From the NCBI RefSeq assembly GCF_044359855.1, contig NZ_CP132291.1:1488001-1552000 (forward strand): DNA of 64,000 bases, read 5' to 3'. This stretch comes from Rummeliibacillus pycnus_A. GTDB lineage: Bacteria > Bacillota > Bacilli > Bacillales_A > Planococcaceae. Below the pieces are notes generated by a model. That model was not told where the DNA came from. It saw only the letters and a program-made list of their open reading frames with translations, and made no database searches. The position numbers were made by a program, and so were the translations under genes. Each line of letters starts with the position of its first letter. The first letter of the stretch is position 1. This document shows positions 50,233 to 59,333 of this stretch, one piece after another.

Positions 50233-52413
50233 GTGGCTTCAAAGCTTTTTGCATTAGACATTGGAACACGTTCTGTCGTTGGTATTATTTTAGAAGAACA
50301 AGATAACAGTTTCCATGTAGTCGATTTAATCGCAGAGGAACACAAAGAACGTGCCATGGTAGATGGCCAAATACATAATGTAATACATGTTGCAACAGTC
50401 ATCCAACATATTAAAGAACAATTAGAGGAAAAACATGGCCCACTTCGCTCAGTAAGTGTAGCAGCTGCAGGACGAGCATTAAAAACCGAACAAGCATCGG
50501 TCACTCTAGATATTAAAAATCGTCCCGCTATGACAGAAGATGATATCAGCCGCTTAGAATTAGCAGCCGTACAAAAGGCGCAACAACAATTACTTGACCA
50601 TAAAGAAAATAATAACGGTAGTCATTATTATTGCGTTGGTTATTCTGTTTTATACTACAGATTAGATAGTGAAGAAATTGGTAATTTAATGGATCAGCAA
50701 GGCGAGTCAGCAGAAGTAGAGGTAATTGCTACATTCTTGCCGAGAGTCGTCGTAGAATCACTGCTAGCAGCCTTAAAACGTGCAGATTTGGAAATGGAAG
50801 GATTAACTTTAGAACCAATCGCAGCAATTAATGCTTTAATTCCTACAACAATGCGACGTTTAAATATTGCACTCGTTGATATTGGTGCTGGAACATCCGA
50901 TATTGCCATTACAAATAGAGGCACAGTTACAGCATATGGAATGGTGCCAACTGCTGGAGATGAAATTACAGAGGCATTAAGTGATCATTACTTGTTAGAC
51001 TTCCCTGTTGCTGAAAAAGTAAAACGTGATATGTCCAAATATGATGAGATTATGATTTCAGACATTTTAGGTTTTGAGCAACTTTACTCAAAAAATGAAA
51101 TAATGGATACTTTACGTCCTGCAGTCACATCCCTTGCAGCTGCGATTGGTAATGAAATTCTCCGTCTTAATAGCAATGTAGCTCCAAAAGCAGTATTACT
51201 TGTAGGTGGAGGAAGTTTAACACCAGAAATCACAGATGAATTATGTAAAGTTCTTGAAATTCCCAATAATCGTGTTGGCGTTCGAGGTATTGATGCCATC
51301 CAAAAACTAACTCGGGAAGATCATGTTCCAGCTTCACCTGAGCTTGTAACACCTATTGGCATTGCAATTTCCGCGAAAAGTTCACCGATTAAATATATGT
51401 CTGTAAAAGTAAATAATCAAATCATCCGTCTATTCGAATTAAAAGAAATGACTGTTGCAGATGCACTATTAGCGGCAAATGTTAGCATTAATAGATTATA
51501 TGGAAAACCAGGATTGGCTATGTGCATAAAAGTGAACGGACAAGATATCTTCGTACCAGGTGGACACGGTAGCCCTACAGAGATTTTTGTAAACGGTGAA
51601 AAAACAACAACCAAACACCCTATTCAAAATAATGATGTAATCGAACTGATCGAAGGGATTAATGGTGAACCTGCCAAGGCAACCATTCAAGACATGATTG
51701 AATTTAACGAAAAACGTACCGTATACGTGGATAATCAGCCATTTTCAATCGAGCCAAGTTTTACATTAAATGGACAACCTGCTGAAATGAAAACAACGCT
51801 TCAAGATGGTGATGTATTAACAATAGAAACAGCTACGACTGTTGAACAAATTTTAAATTGGATAGAGAAAGAAGCTCTATTAAATCAACTTCGCCCATTT
51901 ACCATCTCTATTGATGGTAAGACTTTACAATTACCAAGTTTTAATAATGTTATTCTTATAAACAATCAACCTGTGAAATCCTATTTCCAAATACAAGATG
52001 GAGATCATATTCGTATTCAAGATAAGAGTAATCCAACTGTGCTTGATATAGCTGAACACTTGAATATGCTAATAGAAAATCGTATTTTCGTTACATTCCA
52101 AGATGAACAATTAGAGTTGAAAAAAAAGTGCTTCGAAATATTAGTAAACGGGCAACCTGCGAATATAATGACCGATATTCGTAGTGGAGATACAATTCAT
52201 TTTTTACCATCTGAATCTTCTAATTGGATTTATCAAGATGTCTTCCGCTATTCAAATTGGCAATTACCTACCAATTTCAAAGGAACCTTTGAAGTATTGC
52301 GAAATGATGAACCTTCTCAATTTGATGAAGAAATCTTTGGCGGGGATCAACTCAAGATTCATCTTATTCCAGCGACGGTAACTCACACACTACAAAAAAG
52401 CACTGCAGAGTAA
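50233..52413 (+). CDS. FtsA/PilM-like ATPase with C-terminal beta-grasp-like repeats
   Basis: A 726-residue protein of the FtsA/PilM (ASKHA) superfamily. Residues 1-385 form the actin-like fold: phosphate 1 motif LDIGTRSVVG, inserted SHS2-like 1C region, phosphate 2 motif LVDIGAGTSDIAI (214-226) and the adenosine motif LLVGGGSL (322-329). From about 386 to 714 the sequence consists of about five diverged units, each with a short helix (TVADALL, TIQDMIE, TVEQILN, TVLDIAE) followed by a V-NG-x-P and DGD-x-I strand pattern, resembling beta-grasp folds. Starts with GTG 50233. It is not FtsA itself (no C-terminal amphipathic helix). It lies between aroA and ytxH; function unknown. Confidence 0.8.
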   Translation: MASKLFALDIGTRSVVGIILEEQDNSFHVVDLIAEEHKERAMVDGQIHNVIHVATVIQHIKEQLEEKHGPLRSVSVAAAGRALKTEQASVTLDIKNRPAMTEDDISRLELAAVQKAQQQLLDHKENNNGSHYYCVGYSVLYYRLDSEEIGNLMDQQGESAEVEVIATFLPRVVVESLLAALKRADLEMEGLTLEPIAAINALIPTTMRRLNIALVDIGAGTSDIAITNRGTVTAYGMVPTAGDEITEALSDHYLLDFPVAEKVKRDMSKYDEIMISDILGFEQLYSKNEIMDTLRPAVTSLAAAIGNEILRLNSNVAPKAVLLVGGGSLTPEITDELCKVLEIPNNRVGVRGIDAIQKLTREDHVPASPELVTPIGIAISAKSSPIKYMSVKVNNQIIRLFELKEMTVADALLAANVSINRLYGKPGLAMCIKVNGQDIFVPGGHGSPTEIFVNGEKTTTKHPIQNNDVIELIEGINGEPAKATIQDMIEFNEKRTVYVDNQPFSIEPSFTLNGQPAEMKTTLQDGDVLTIETATTVEQILNWIEKEALLNQLRPFTISIDGKTLQLPSFNNVILINNQPVKSYFQIQDGDHIRIQDKSNPTVLDIAEHLNMLIENRIFVTFQDEQLELKKKCFEILVNGQPANIMTDIRSGDTIHFLPSESSNWIYQDVFRYSNWQLPTNFKGTFEVLRNDEPSQFDEEIFGGDQLKIHLIPATVTHTLQKSTAE

Positions 52414-52440
52414 TTTCCGCAGTGCTTCATTTTATTATTT
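52394..52440. terminator. Terminator between ftsA-like gene and ytxH, bidirectional
   Basis: AAGCACTGC (52398-52406, overlapping the stop) pairs with GCAGTGCTT (52419-52427), then TTTTATTATTTTG; A-rich flank on the other side serves the convergent ytxH. Confidence 0.75.
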
Positions 52441-52983
52441 TGTTTCTTTTTCAGCTGTTTCAGTTAAAGCTTCTTCAATTGCAGCGCTGACTGTTGTATG
52501 TTCTTTGTTTTCAGCTTCGTATTCAGCAATTGTTTTTTCCATCGTTTCCATAATATCTAAAGGTTCTTCACCTTCATATGAAACAGTACCATCATCAAAT
52601 GGTGGAGTTGCAGTTGATTTTAAAGATTTTACTTTACCGACTAATTGGCCAGATTGTGCTTGTACCATTTTAGAAAGTTCCACTGTTTTTTCTTTGGCTG
52701 AATTAGTAAATCCAGCACTTTTCTCTTTAAATTGACTTGCTTGAACAGCTACATCAGTGCGTAACTCTTTCCCTGCTTTAGGAGCCAAAAATAGTGCAGT
52801 TGCAGCACCAACTACGCCCCCAACAAAAGCACCAATGATAAAATCTTTTATATTAACGCTTCCATCATCATTCGTATATAAAGATTCAGAACGTCTTTCA
52901 TATGTTTGCGGTAAATAAGTTTGACCATTTTCTTCATAGCCTACGTTTCTTACTTCACTGTAATTCGGTTTTTGCTCTACCAT
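52435..52983 (-). CDS. ytxH: YtxH domain protein
   Basis: A 182-residue protein. The YtxH core is a hydrophobic GAFVGGVVGAATALFLAPKAGKELR segment (about residues 51-76; given as description), with a Gly-zipper and a following coiled-coil-like amphipathic region. In B. subtilis ytxGHJ is a general stress (sigma-B) operon; here ytxJ is missing. An acidic, disordered N- and C-terminus flank the core. It follows ytxG by 18 nt; likely one operon. Confidence 0.88.
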   Translation of the reverse strand: MVEQKPNYSEVRNVGYEENGQTYLPQTYERRSESLYTNDDGSVNIKDFIIGAFVGGVVGAATALFLAPKAGKELRTDVAVQASQFKEKSAGFTNSAKEKTVELSKMVQAQSGQLVGKVKSLKSTATPPFDDGTVSYEGEEPLDIMETMEKTIAEYEAENKEHTTVSAAIEEALTETAEKETK

Positions 52984-53001
52984 ACTACTTATACCCCCTT
53001 A

Positions 53002-53466
53002 TTATTTGCGCTTTCTTGTCTTTGGTGCATCTTCATAAATCGTTTCATTTTCAACGGGTTTTTGTTTTTTTATCTTTTCACGAATTCCGATAAAGGCATT
53101 TCCCCATTGGATTACTTGAGCGATTTGATCGCTGTTTTTTGTTACATTCGTGTTAATAGATGAAGTTACGTTTTTCACTGAATCGCTTAAACCACTAACA
53201 GAATCCCCAAAACCTTTAACAGCATTAACTACTGAGTTCAATTGTTGAGATTTTTCTTGAATATCTTCAGCAAGCATATTTGTCTTTTCTAATAGGCTTG
53301 TAGATTCTCGAGTGATTCCTTCCATTTGGCCTTCAATACCAGCCATTGTATTTGCAACATTATTCATTGTCTTTTTCAACGAATTCAATGTCATTGCTAA
53401 ACTTACACATAGCACTAGAAAACCAATTGCGGCTACTAATGCTGCAATGTATAGAATAACGATCAT
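53002..53466 (-). CDS. ytxG: DUF948 protein YtxG
   Basis: A 154-residue DUF948 protein with one N-terminal membrane helix (about residues 2-21) and a long coiled coil facing the cytoplasm or cell wall, ending in a basic tail (KTRKRK). ATG 53466 follows GGGGGG; an in-frame codon at 53481 is inside that site. First gene of ytxGH. No clear sigma-B promoter was found upstream. Confidence 0.88.
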   Translation of the reverse strand: MIVILYIAALVAAIGFLVLCVSLAMTLNSLKKTMNNVANTMAGIEGQMEGITRESTSLLEKTNMLAEDIQEKSQQLNSVVNAVKGFGDSVSGLSDSVKNVTSSINTNVTKNSDQIAQVIQWGNAFIGIREKIKKQKPVENETIYEDAPKTRKRK

Positions 53467-53733
53467 TTTAATACCCCCCATTCTCTATATATGGATTTTT
53501 CCACAAAATAAGTGTATTTAAACATCACTTACCTAATTACATTCTACAAATTTTTTCTATATCCTGCCATAGAAATATTATCCCATTCATTCAGCTTGAA
53601 TAAACAATTTTTTTTACTTTTAAAATATCTAGTTCATTACAACTATATTATGTATGCTCAAATGAATCAATTATGCAAAAATTTTCGGACAAAATCTGTT
53701 ACCTGTAACAAAATAAAGATTAACCCCGGTTAT
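53467..53733. other. Non-coding gap between ytxG and the murC terminator
   Basis: AT-rich sequence; no supported gene, promoter or structure. A sigma-B-like GTTTAA at about 53520 has no good GGGTAT partner. Confidence 0.4.
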
Positions 53734-53774
53734 AAAAAACTACGGAAAACAAACTATACCGTTTTCCGCAGTTT
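53731..53774 (-). terminator. Terminator of murC
   Basis: AAACTACGGAAAAC (53737-53750) pairs with GTTTTCCGCAGTTT (53761-53774) with one mismatch, followed by TTTTTATA on the minus strand. Confidence 0.9.
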
Positions 53775-53809
53775 CATTTTAACATATCTAATACATGAAC
53801 TCTGTCATT

Positions 53810-55114
53810 CTACTTTTCTTTTAATAATTCCTCAAATGCTTCTTGAAATTTGTGAATATCTCCTGCACCCATAAATAAGAATACGGAATTTTTATGTTCT
53901 AATAATTCTGGTACACAATCCATTGTTAATAAATTGCAGTCTTCGATTAGATCAGCTAAATCATTGATTGATAATGCCCCAGTTTTTTCACGTGCAGATC
54001 CGAAAATGTCACATAAATATACACAATCAGCTTGACTTAAGCTATTCGCAAAGTTTTGTAGGAATGCTTGCGTGCGAGTGAAAGTATGTGGTTGGAAAAT
54101 AGCAACAAGTTCACGATCTGGATATTTTTGACGTGCAGATTGAATCGTTGCGCTAATTTCGGTCGGGTGATGTGCATAGTCATCGATTAATGTACGTTCA
54201 CCAAAATCTGTTTCTGTAAAGCGACGTTTTACTCCATGATAAGTATGAAGGCGTTCTTGAATTAGATCTGCCGGAAGTCCTTCATAGTGACAAAGTGAGA
54301 TAACAGCTAAAGTATTTAACACATTATGGTCACCGAACATTGGGATAAAGAATTTGCTATAAAACTCGTTACGAACATAAACTTCAAAAGAAGTACCTTT
54401 TGTCGTTTTTTCTACATTACGAGCTTCGAAATCATTTTCAGATCCGAAACCATAATATACAACCGGAACATTCGCTTTAATTTTTTGTAATTGTTCATCA
54501 TCACCACATGCAACAATAGCTTTCTTCACTTGAAGTGCCATTGATTGGAATGCGTCAAAGACATCCTCTACGTCTTTGTAATAATCGGGATGATCAAAAT
54601 CAATATTTGTCATAACTGCATAGTCTGGATGATAGGCAAGGAAATGGCGACGATATTCGCAAGCTTCCATAACAAGATTTTGTGCGTTTTTAGCACCGCC
54701 ACCTGTTCCATCCCCAATTAAAAATGATGTTGGACTAGCACCCTCTAATACATGTGCCATTAAGCCCGTAGTTGAAGTCTTACCATGAGCACCTGTAATA
54801 GCTACTGATGTAAATTTCTCTAAATAGCTACCTAAGAATTCGTGATAACGAATTACTTCAACACCTAATTCTTTAGCGCGCACAATTTCTGGATGGCTGT
54901 CAGGAAAAGCATTTCCTGCAATAACAGTCATACCTGGTTTAATATTATCTTCATTAAATGGCAAAATTGTAATGTTACGTTTCCTAAGTGGTTCTTCAGT
55001 GAAAAAATACGTTTCTATATCTGAGCCTTGCACTTGTTCTCCTGAATCAAATAGGATTTGAGCAAGTGAGCTCATTCCTGAACCTTTAATACCTGTAAAA
55101 TGATAAACTGTCAT
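53810..55114 (-). CDS. murC: UDP-N-acetylmuramate-L-alanine ligase
   Basis: Adds L-alanine to UDP-MurNAc, the first amino-acid step of peptidoglycan precursor synthesis. The 434-residue Mur ligase begins HFTGIKGSGMSSLAQIL (UDP-binding), has the P-loop GAHGKTSTTGLMA near residue 107, NIDFDHPDYY near 170 and the C-terminal DDYAHHPTEI near 306. GGGAGG precedes ATG 55114. A 270-nt structured leader lies upstream. Confidence 0.97.
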   Translation of the reverse strand: MTVYHFTGIKGSGMSSLAQILFDSGEQVQGSDIETYFFTEEPLRKRNITILPFNEDNIKPGMTVIAGNAFPDSHPEIVRAKELGVEVIRYHEFLGSYLEKFTSVAITGAHGKTSTTGLMAHVLEGASPTSFLIGDGTGGGAKNAQNLVMEACEYRRHFLAYHPDYAVMTNIDFDHPDYYKDVEDVFDAFQSMALQVKKAIVACGDDEQLQKIKANVPVVYYGFGSENDFEARNVEKTTKGTSFEVYVRNEFYSKFFIPMFGDHNVLNTLAVISLCHYEGLPADLIQERLHTYHGVKRRFTETDFGERTLIDDYAHHPTEISATIQSARQKYPDRELVAIFQPHTFTRTQAFLQNFANSLSQADCVYLCDIFGSAREKTGALSINDLADLIEDCNLLTMDCVPELLEHKNSVFLFMGAGDIHKFQEAFEELLKEK

Positions 55115-55193
55115 GTTGAAACCTCCCGGGAAAGTTTCCTAACCCTTGAATAATCAAATCTATGAACTGCTCACCGTAAAACGGTGGCTTCTT

Positions 55194-55313
55194 GGTTAGA
55201 TTAGCCTTAAAAGCTCTTCCAATCAAGCAAAACCCTCTTGTTCCTCAAGTTTTTGAGTTGTCAATAGACTTTATCAATAGTCACTATCATCCATTGATTG
55301 GTTTACTCTAACC
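55194..55313 (-). ncRNA. Candidate structured RNA element in the murC leader
   Basis: On the minus strand an outer helix GGTTAGA/TCTAACC (55307-55313 and 55194-55200) encloses a second helix CCAATCAA/TTGATTGG (55294-55301 and 55219-55226). Inside lie a GACT...AGTC-type hairpin and a CTCAA/TTGAG hairpin. Together they form a multi-branched fold inside the murC 5' leader. No known riboswitch or T-box motif is recognised. Not tested by folding or comparison. Confidence 0.5.
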
Positions 55314-55387
55314 TATAAAACTTACCTTTGTTTTCAAAAATATGAATATAGTAAGTCCAATTTTATATATTCTAAATTAAAACATCT

Positions 55388-55399
55388 ACCATTATAGCA
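55388..55399 (-). promoter_or_regulatory. Extended -10 promoter of murC
   Basis: Minus-strand TGCTATAAT (-10 at 55391-55396). TTTTGA sits 17 nt upstream as a poor -35. It would give a leader of about 270 nt before murC. Confidence 0.5.
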
Positions 55400-55483
55400 C
55401 GATTTTCCGCTGTTCAAAAATAAACACTAATTCCTTATTATTTTCTACTTAAATTAGAGAAAATATGCTTAAATCCATAAAAT

Positions 55484-58400
55484 TTATGCGTGGTTAGAAC
55501 CGAATATTTCATTTATATCAGGTTCTGTTAAAAATACGTCTCTTGGCTTTGTTCCTTTAGATTCTGAGATAAAGCCTTGAGCCTCCATCATATCCACTAA
55601 TCTAGCTGCTCTATTATAACCAATACGATATTTTCGTTGAAGAGATGATGCTGATACTGATCCTTCACTACAAATAAAACGGCAAGCTTCTTCGAACAGT
55701 TCATCTTGATCTTCAATTGAATCTACTTTTTTGAGTAGCTCTTCTTGTTCAAAAATATAATCAGGTTCACCTAGTGTGCGAACAAAGTTTGTCACAGCTT
55801 CAATTTCCTCATCTGTGACGTAAGTACCTTGTACGCGAACTGGTGCAGACATACCATTACCTAAATATAGCATATCTCCTCTACCTAATAATCGTTCAGC
55901 ACCTTGACTATCTAAAATCGTACGAGAATCCACATTTGATGATACAGAGAATGCAATTCGTGTTGGGATATTAGATTTAATCAGACCAGTAATAACATCA
56001 ACAGAAGGACGTTGTGTTGCTAATACAAGATGAATACCACAAGCACGAGCTTTTTGTGCAATACGGCAAATAGACTCTTCTACTTCTTGTGGAGACATCA
56101 TCATTAAATCTGCTAATTCATCTATCACAATTACAAGATAAGGCATTTTCAAAGAGAATTTACGATCCTTTTCTACCATTTTATTGTAGCGTGTAATATC
56201 ACGTGCACCCACATGAGCAAACAGCTGATAACGACGATCCATTTCTTCTACAGCCCATTTAAGTGCAGCAGTCGCTGCCTTGACATCTGTAATAACCGGA
56301 CTTACTAGATGTGGAATATGATTGAAAGGTGCAAGTTCCACCATTTTCGGATCGATTAACATCAATTTTACATCTTGCGGACTAGCTTTCAAGAGTAAAC
56401 TAATTAAAAGTGAATTTATACACACAGATTTTCCTGAACCAGTAGCTCCAGCAATCATTCCATGTGGCATTTTACGTAAATCAATAGTAACAGGTTCCCC
56501 AGTTAAGTCTAAACCTAATGCCGCTTCAAGAGGCGATTTGGAATCAACAAAAGATTCACTGGTCACCACTTCTGAAAGTCTGACAGGTCGAGAAGTACGA
56601 TTTGGTATCTCAATACCGATTGAACTTTTCCCTGGAATTGGTGCTTGAATACGAATGTCTTTTGCAGCAAGTGCTAATTTTAAGTCATCAGCTAAGTTTC
56701 GTATTTTACTTACCTTAACCCCGTGTCCAACAGTGATCTCAAATTGGGTTACTGCTGGCCCTTGAACGATTTGTACAATTTCCCCTTCAATTTGGAAATA
56801 AGATAATGCTTCAATCAGCTTTTCTCCTTGAGCATCCATCCACTCAAAGTCCTCTGTTTGTTCTTCAGGAGATTCAAGGTAAGAAAGAGCTTCTTCAAGG
56901 TGTTCATTTATAGCTGGTGGCTCTTGTTCTTCTATTATATTACTTTGTTGAACTAAAGCATCTTGAATTTGTACGGATTCTTTGTGTTCTTCTGACTCCC
57001 TTTGCATTGAAGGTATTTCCATCATGGTAACTGCTGAATCAGCTTTTGAAATCACATTCTCAATAAAACCTTGATCTGCAACGTCCGACTCTGTATCTTG
57101 ATCATTTGAAGTACGGTCCTCTACTTTTGCTGAAGCACTAGAAACAGGCTTTGCATAAGATGCTCCCCAAGATTTTGCACCAGGTAATGGGATAGCTTGA
57201 GGAATAGATTGCTCCATTTTTTTCTTATCTGATTTAAGCATGACGACATTAAAAGGTACTCTGCTACCAGTTGTTATAGGTTCTTCTTGCTTTTCTATTT
57301 CTGCATTTTCAACTTCGTTCCCTGTTTCTTTTTCAATATCTGCAATTGTTGCATCATCTTCTGTCAGTCCTTCTAGTGAATGATCATTATCATGATCTAC
57401 TAAGAAGTCTGTTTCTAAAGGTAATTTCTTTTCAATCGTTGCAACTTGTACTTCAATTTTTTCTTCTTCAGAAATTGTTTTAGTTATATTTTCTTTGAAA
57501 ATTTCATTCTCTTTTTCTGTTTCAATAGTTTTTGAAATAAAGTTTGCAATTTCAACTTTTTCTTCTACATTGCTTTGCTCAATAAGTGAAGATGGTGTCA
57601 ACGTATCTAATGGCTCTTCCTCGATAACGCTTTCTTCAATAGAAGTTTGAGACGGAAGATGAGTTTCAGCTGTTTCTTCAACTATATGTTGAACTTCGAC
57701 ATTTTGAACCTGTCCTTTGTTCTCTTCTATTTGTATATCTTTGTCCACTTCAAATTCCTTAATTTGTTCACTTATGCTCTCATAATCTTGTCCAGAAATA
57801 AGAGTGTCTTCTTCTACTTTAGGTACGCTCTCACTTGTTGATGGTGAAGTATTTAACAAACTTGTTGAATTTGTAGATGGCTCTTCAATCTTTTCTAGTT
57901 GTAGTGTTGTAGCAGCTACCTCTTCTAAAGCAGCTTTTTCTTGACTTTTTTGTTCACTACTTTGCTCTTTCCCATTCTCTTTTTCATCTAACAAATCATA
58001 TATATTACTTTCACGTTTAGGTCGTTTTTGGAAGCCATAAATTGGTGAAGGGACATCTGTCGGCACAAATTTTTTCTTCTGTGGTGTATATGATTGTTTT
58101 ACCAGTTCTTCAACAACTAGATTTTGCGGTTTCTTTTCTGGTTTCTTTTCTGGTATCTTTTCTGGTATCTTTTCTTTTCTTTGAGGTTTTGAATTTTTGA
58201 TTCCACTAGGGTTAAATGGATTATAGTTTTCCCTACTTGTCTTTTCGACTACTCCTCTTAAGCCACGTGGTTCACGAGTAAATGGTGAATACTGTTCTGG
58301 TCGCTGGTTTGTAGGTTTTCGCGGTTCCTGATACTGAGCTTGGGTTGCTTGTTGTTTTTGAACAGGACGAGCTAGTTCTTCTGGTTGCATCCAATCAGGT

Positions 58401-58738
58401 AATTCTACTTTTCTATTTTGGATTTGCTTACTAGATGATTCAGTAGGTCTTGCACCTTGAAATGTTCTATTATTTTCATCAGGAATCATTGGGAAATTAA
58501 ATGATTCTCTTCTACGTATAAAATTGGGTTCAGTACTTTGCACTTGTTGTCTAGGTTGTTGTTGATAATCATTTTCTATATATGGTGTTTCTTCTTCATA
58601 CTCGTAGTTATTTTCATATTGATCAAATGATTTATATAGTTGTTCGTCGTTAATATTGTTATTATCATTATTCTTTATTGATGTTTCTTCGATCTCGTCT
58701 CCTAAAACTCGAGAGACAATTTTTTTGAACCAACTCAT
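55484..58738 (-). CDS. sftA: Soluble DNA translocase SftA (FtsK/SpoIIIE family)
   Basis: A hexameric DNA pump that helps clear chromosome ends from the septum. The protein has 1084 residues from ATG 58738. No transmembrane segment is present, which separates SftA from SpoIIIE/FtsK. Residues about 20-640 are long, low-complexity and acidic (Gln/Glu/Ser-rich), followed by the motor with Walker A GATGSGKSVC near residue 766, Walker B IVIDELADLM and a C-terminal winged-helix gamma domain (SASSLQRKYRIGYNRAARLVDMM). B. subtilis ytpT (sftA) lies in the same place next to murC. Confidence 0.94.
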   Translation of the reverse strand: MSWFKKIVSRVLGDEIEETSIKNNDNNNINDEQLYKSFDQYENNYEYEEETPYIENDYQQQPRQQVQSTEPNFIRRRESFNFPMIPDENNRTFQGARPTESSSKQIQNRKVELPDWMQPEELARPVQKQQATQAQYQEPRKPTNQRPEQYSPFTREPRGLRGVVEKTSRENYNPFNPSGIKNSKPQRKEKIPEKIPEKKPEKKPQNLVVEELVKQSYTPQKKKFVPTDVPSPIYGFQKRPKRESNIYDLLDEKENGKEQSSEQKSQEKAALEEVAATTLQLEKIEEPSTNSTSLLNTSPSTSESVPKVEEDTLISGQDYESISEQIKEFEVDKDIQIEENKGQVQNVEVQHIVEETAETHLPSQTSIEESVIEEEPLDTLTPSSLIEQSNVEEKVEIANFISKTIETEKENEIFKENITKTISEEEKIEVQVATIEKKLPLETDFLVDHDNDHSLEGLTEDDATIADIEKETGNEVENAEIEKQEEPITTGSRVPFNVVMLKSDKKKMEQSIPQAIPLPGAKSWGASYAKPVSSASAKVEDRTSNDQDTESDVADQGFIENVISKADSAVTMMEIPSMQRESEEHKESVQIQDALVQQSNIIEEQEPPAINEHLEEALSYLESPEEQTEDFEWMDAQGEKLIEALSYFQIEGEIVQIVQGPAVTQFEITVGHGVKVSKIRNLADDLKLALAAKDIRIQAPIPGKSSIGIEIPNRTSRPVRLSEVVTSESFVDSKSPLEAALGLDLTGEPVTIDLRKMPHGMIAGATGSGKSVCINSLLISLLLKASPQDVKLMLIDPKMVELAPFNHIPHLVSPVITDVKAATAALKWAVEEMDRRYQLFAHVGARDITRYNKMVEKDRKFSLKMPYLVIVIDELADLMMMSPQEVEESICRIAQKARACGIHLVLATQRPSVDVITGLIKSNIPTRIAFSVSSNVDSRTILDSQGAERLLGRGDMLYLGNGMSAPVRVQGTYVTDEEIEAVTNFVRTLGEPDYIFEQEELLKKVDSIEDQDELFEEACRFICSEGSVSASSLQRKYRIGYNRAARLVDMMEAQGFISESKGTKPRDVFLTEPDINEIFGSNHA

Positions 58739-58923
58739 ATTATGCACCACTCTTTTCTAAATCATTGCCTTCATTTTAGCAGTAATAAAGGCTCTCATGC
58801 AATGCGTTTGAAACGATTCAGTCAGATATCCTTATTTTTTTACTTGGAATTTGTTTATTCGAAAAAATCTGCGGTGATTTTTCCCTATTTTGAAATATTA
58901 ATTTTATGTAAAATATTTTGGGA

Positions 58924-59018
58924 AGTGGAATCAGCTTCAATTTCCGAAGGCGAACCGAAGAGCCTCCTCACTTCGGGGTCTCTGGCTTTTTCCTGCAGGA
59001 GTCTTCGCTGATTCCACT
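58924..59018. repeat. 95-bp MITE-like element with 12-bp terminal inverted repeats
   Basis: AGTGGAATCAGC (58924-58935) and GCTGATTCCACT (59007-59018) are perfect inverted repeats. An internal CCGAAG/CTTCGG hairpin (58955-58976) and GC-richer composition than the surroundings mark it as a distinct element. No coding capacity. Confidence 0.7.
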
Positions 59019-59074
59019 CCTACAATAATTCCATCACAAAATTTTATTATTAAAAATTCATGCATTTTGACTTT

Positions 59075-59190
59075 TTCAGTCGCCTAGATAGCGATGCTCC
59101 TGCGATTACTCGTCGCAAAAATCCTTTCACTGCATGGTCTCAGCTGCCAGTTTTTCGGCAGGAGTGTCAGAGCATTCACCTCCACTTTTC
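59075..59190. repeat. Second, degenerate intergenic repeat
   Basis: A GC-richer stretch with CTCCTGCG, GTCTCAGCTGCC and a CTGCC/GGCAG hairpin (about 59143-59161). Its style is like dispersed Bacillaceae intergenic repeats; boundaries are uncertain. Confidence 0.45.
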
Positions 59191-59271
59191 TACAACTCTA
59201 TACTAGATTGTGCGAACACCCTAACAAATAGTATAGATTAGAAAAACTGTTATAGAATTTTTTGAAAAGCA

Positions 59272-59315
59272 CAAAAGTGCCTTACTCCATTTAAGAGGAA
59301 GGCACTTCTGTTAAT
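59272..59315 (-). terminator. Probable terminator of ytpR
   Basis: AAGTGCCTT (59275-59283) pairs with AAGGCACTT (59299-59307); minus-strand TTGTGCTTTTC follows, T-rich but interrupted. Confidence 0.6.
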
Positions 59316-59333
59316 AACATTATTTTATTTTTA

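Larger units (their letters stand above)
58739..59333. other. Non-coding gap with two Bacillales-type intergenic repeats
   Basis: No gene is supported. It contains a 95-bp element with perfect 12-bp terminal inverted repeats (58924-59018) and a second related, degenerate palindromic segment (about 59075-59190). A GCCTTCCT-type hairpin near 59280-59310 probably terminates ytpR. Confidence 0.55.

Noticed and set aside
50233..52413. Annotation as the canonical cell-division protein FtsA
   Set aside because: It is about 300 residues longer, has a beta-grasp-like C-terminus instead of a membrane-binding helix, and is not next to ftsZ.
53467..53560. Sigma-B promoter for ytxGH
   Set aside because: GTTTAA is present but no GGGTAT-like -10 at 13-15 nt spacing; it does not meet the pattern.
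53512..53874. 120-residue plus-strand frame in the gap next to murC
   Set aside because: It runs over the murC terminator and its 3' end; no start signal and low-complexity composition.
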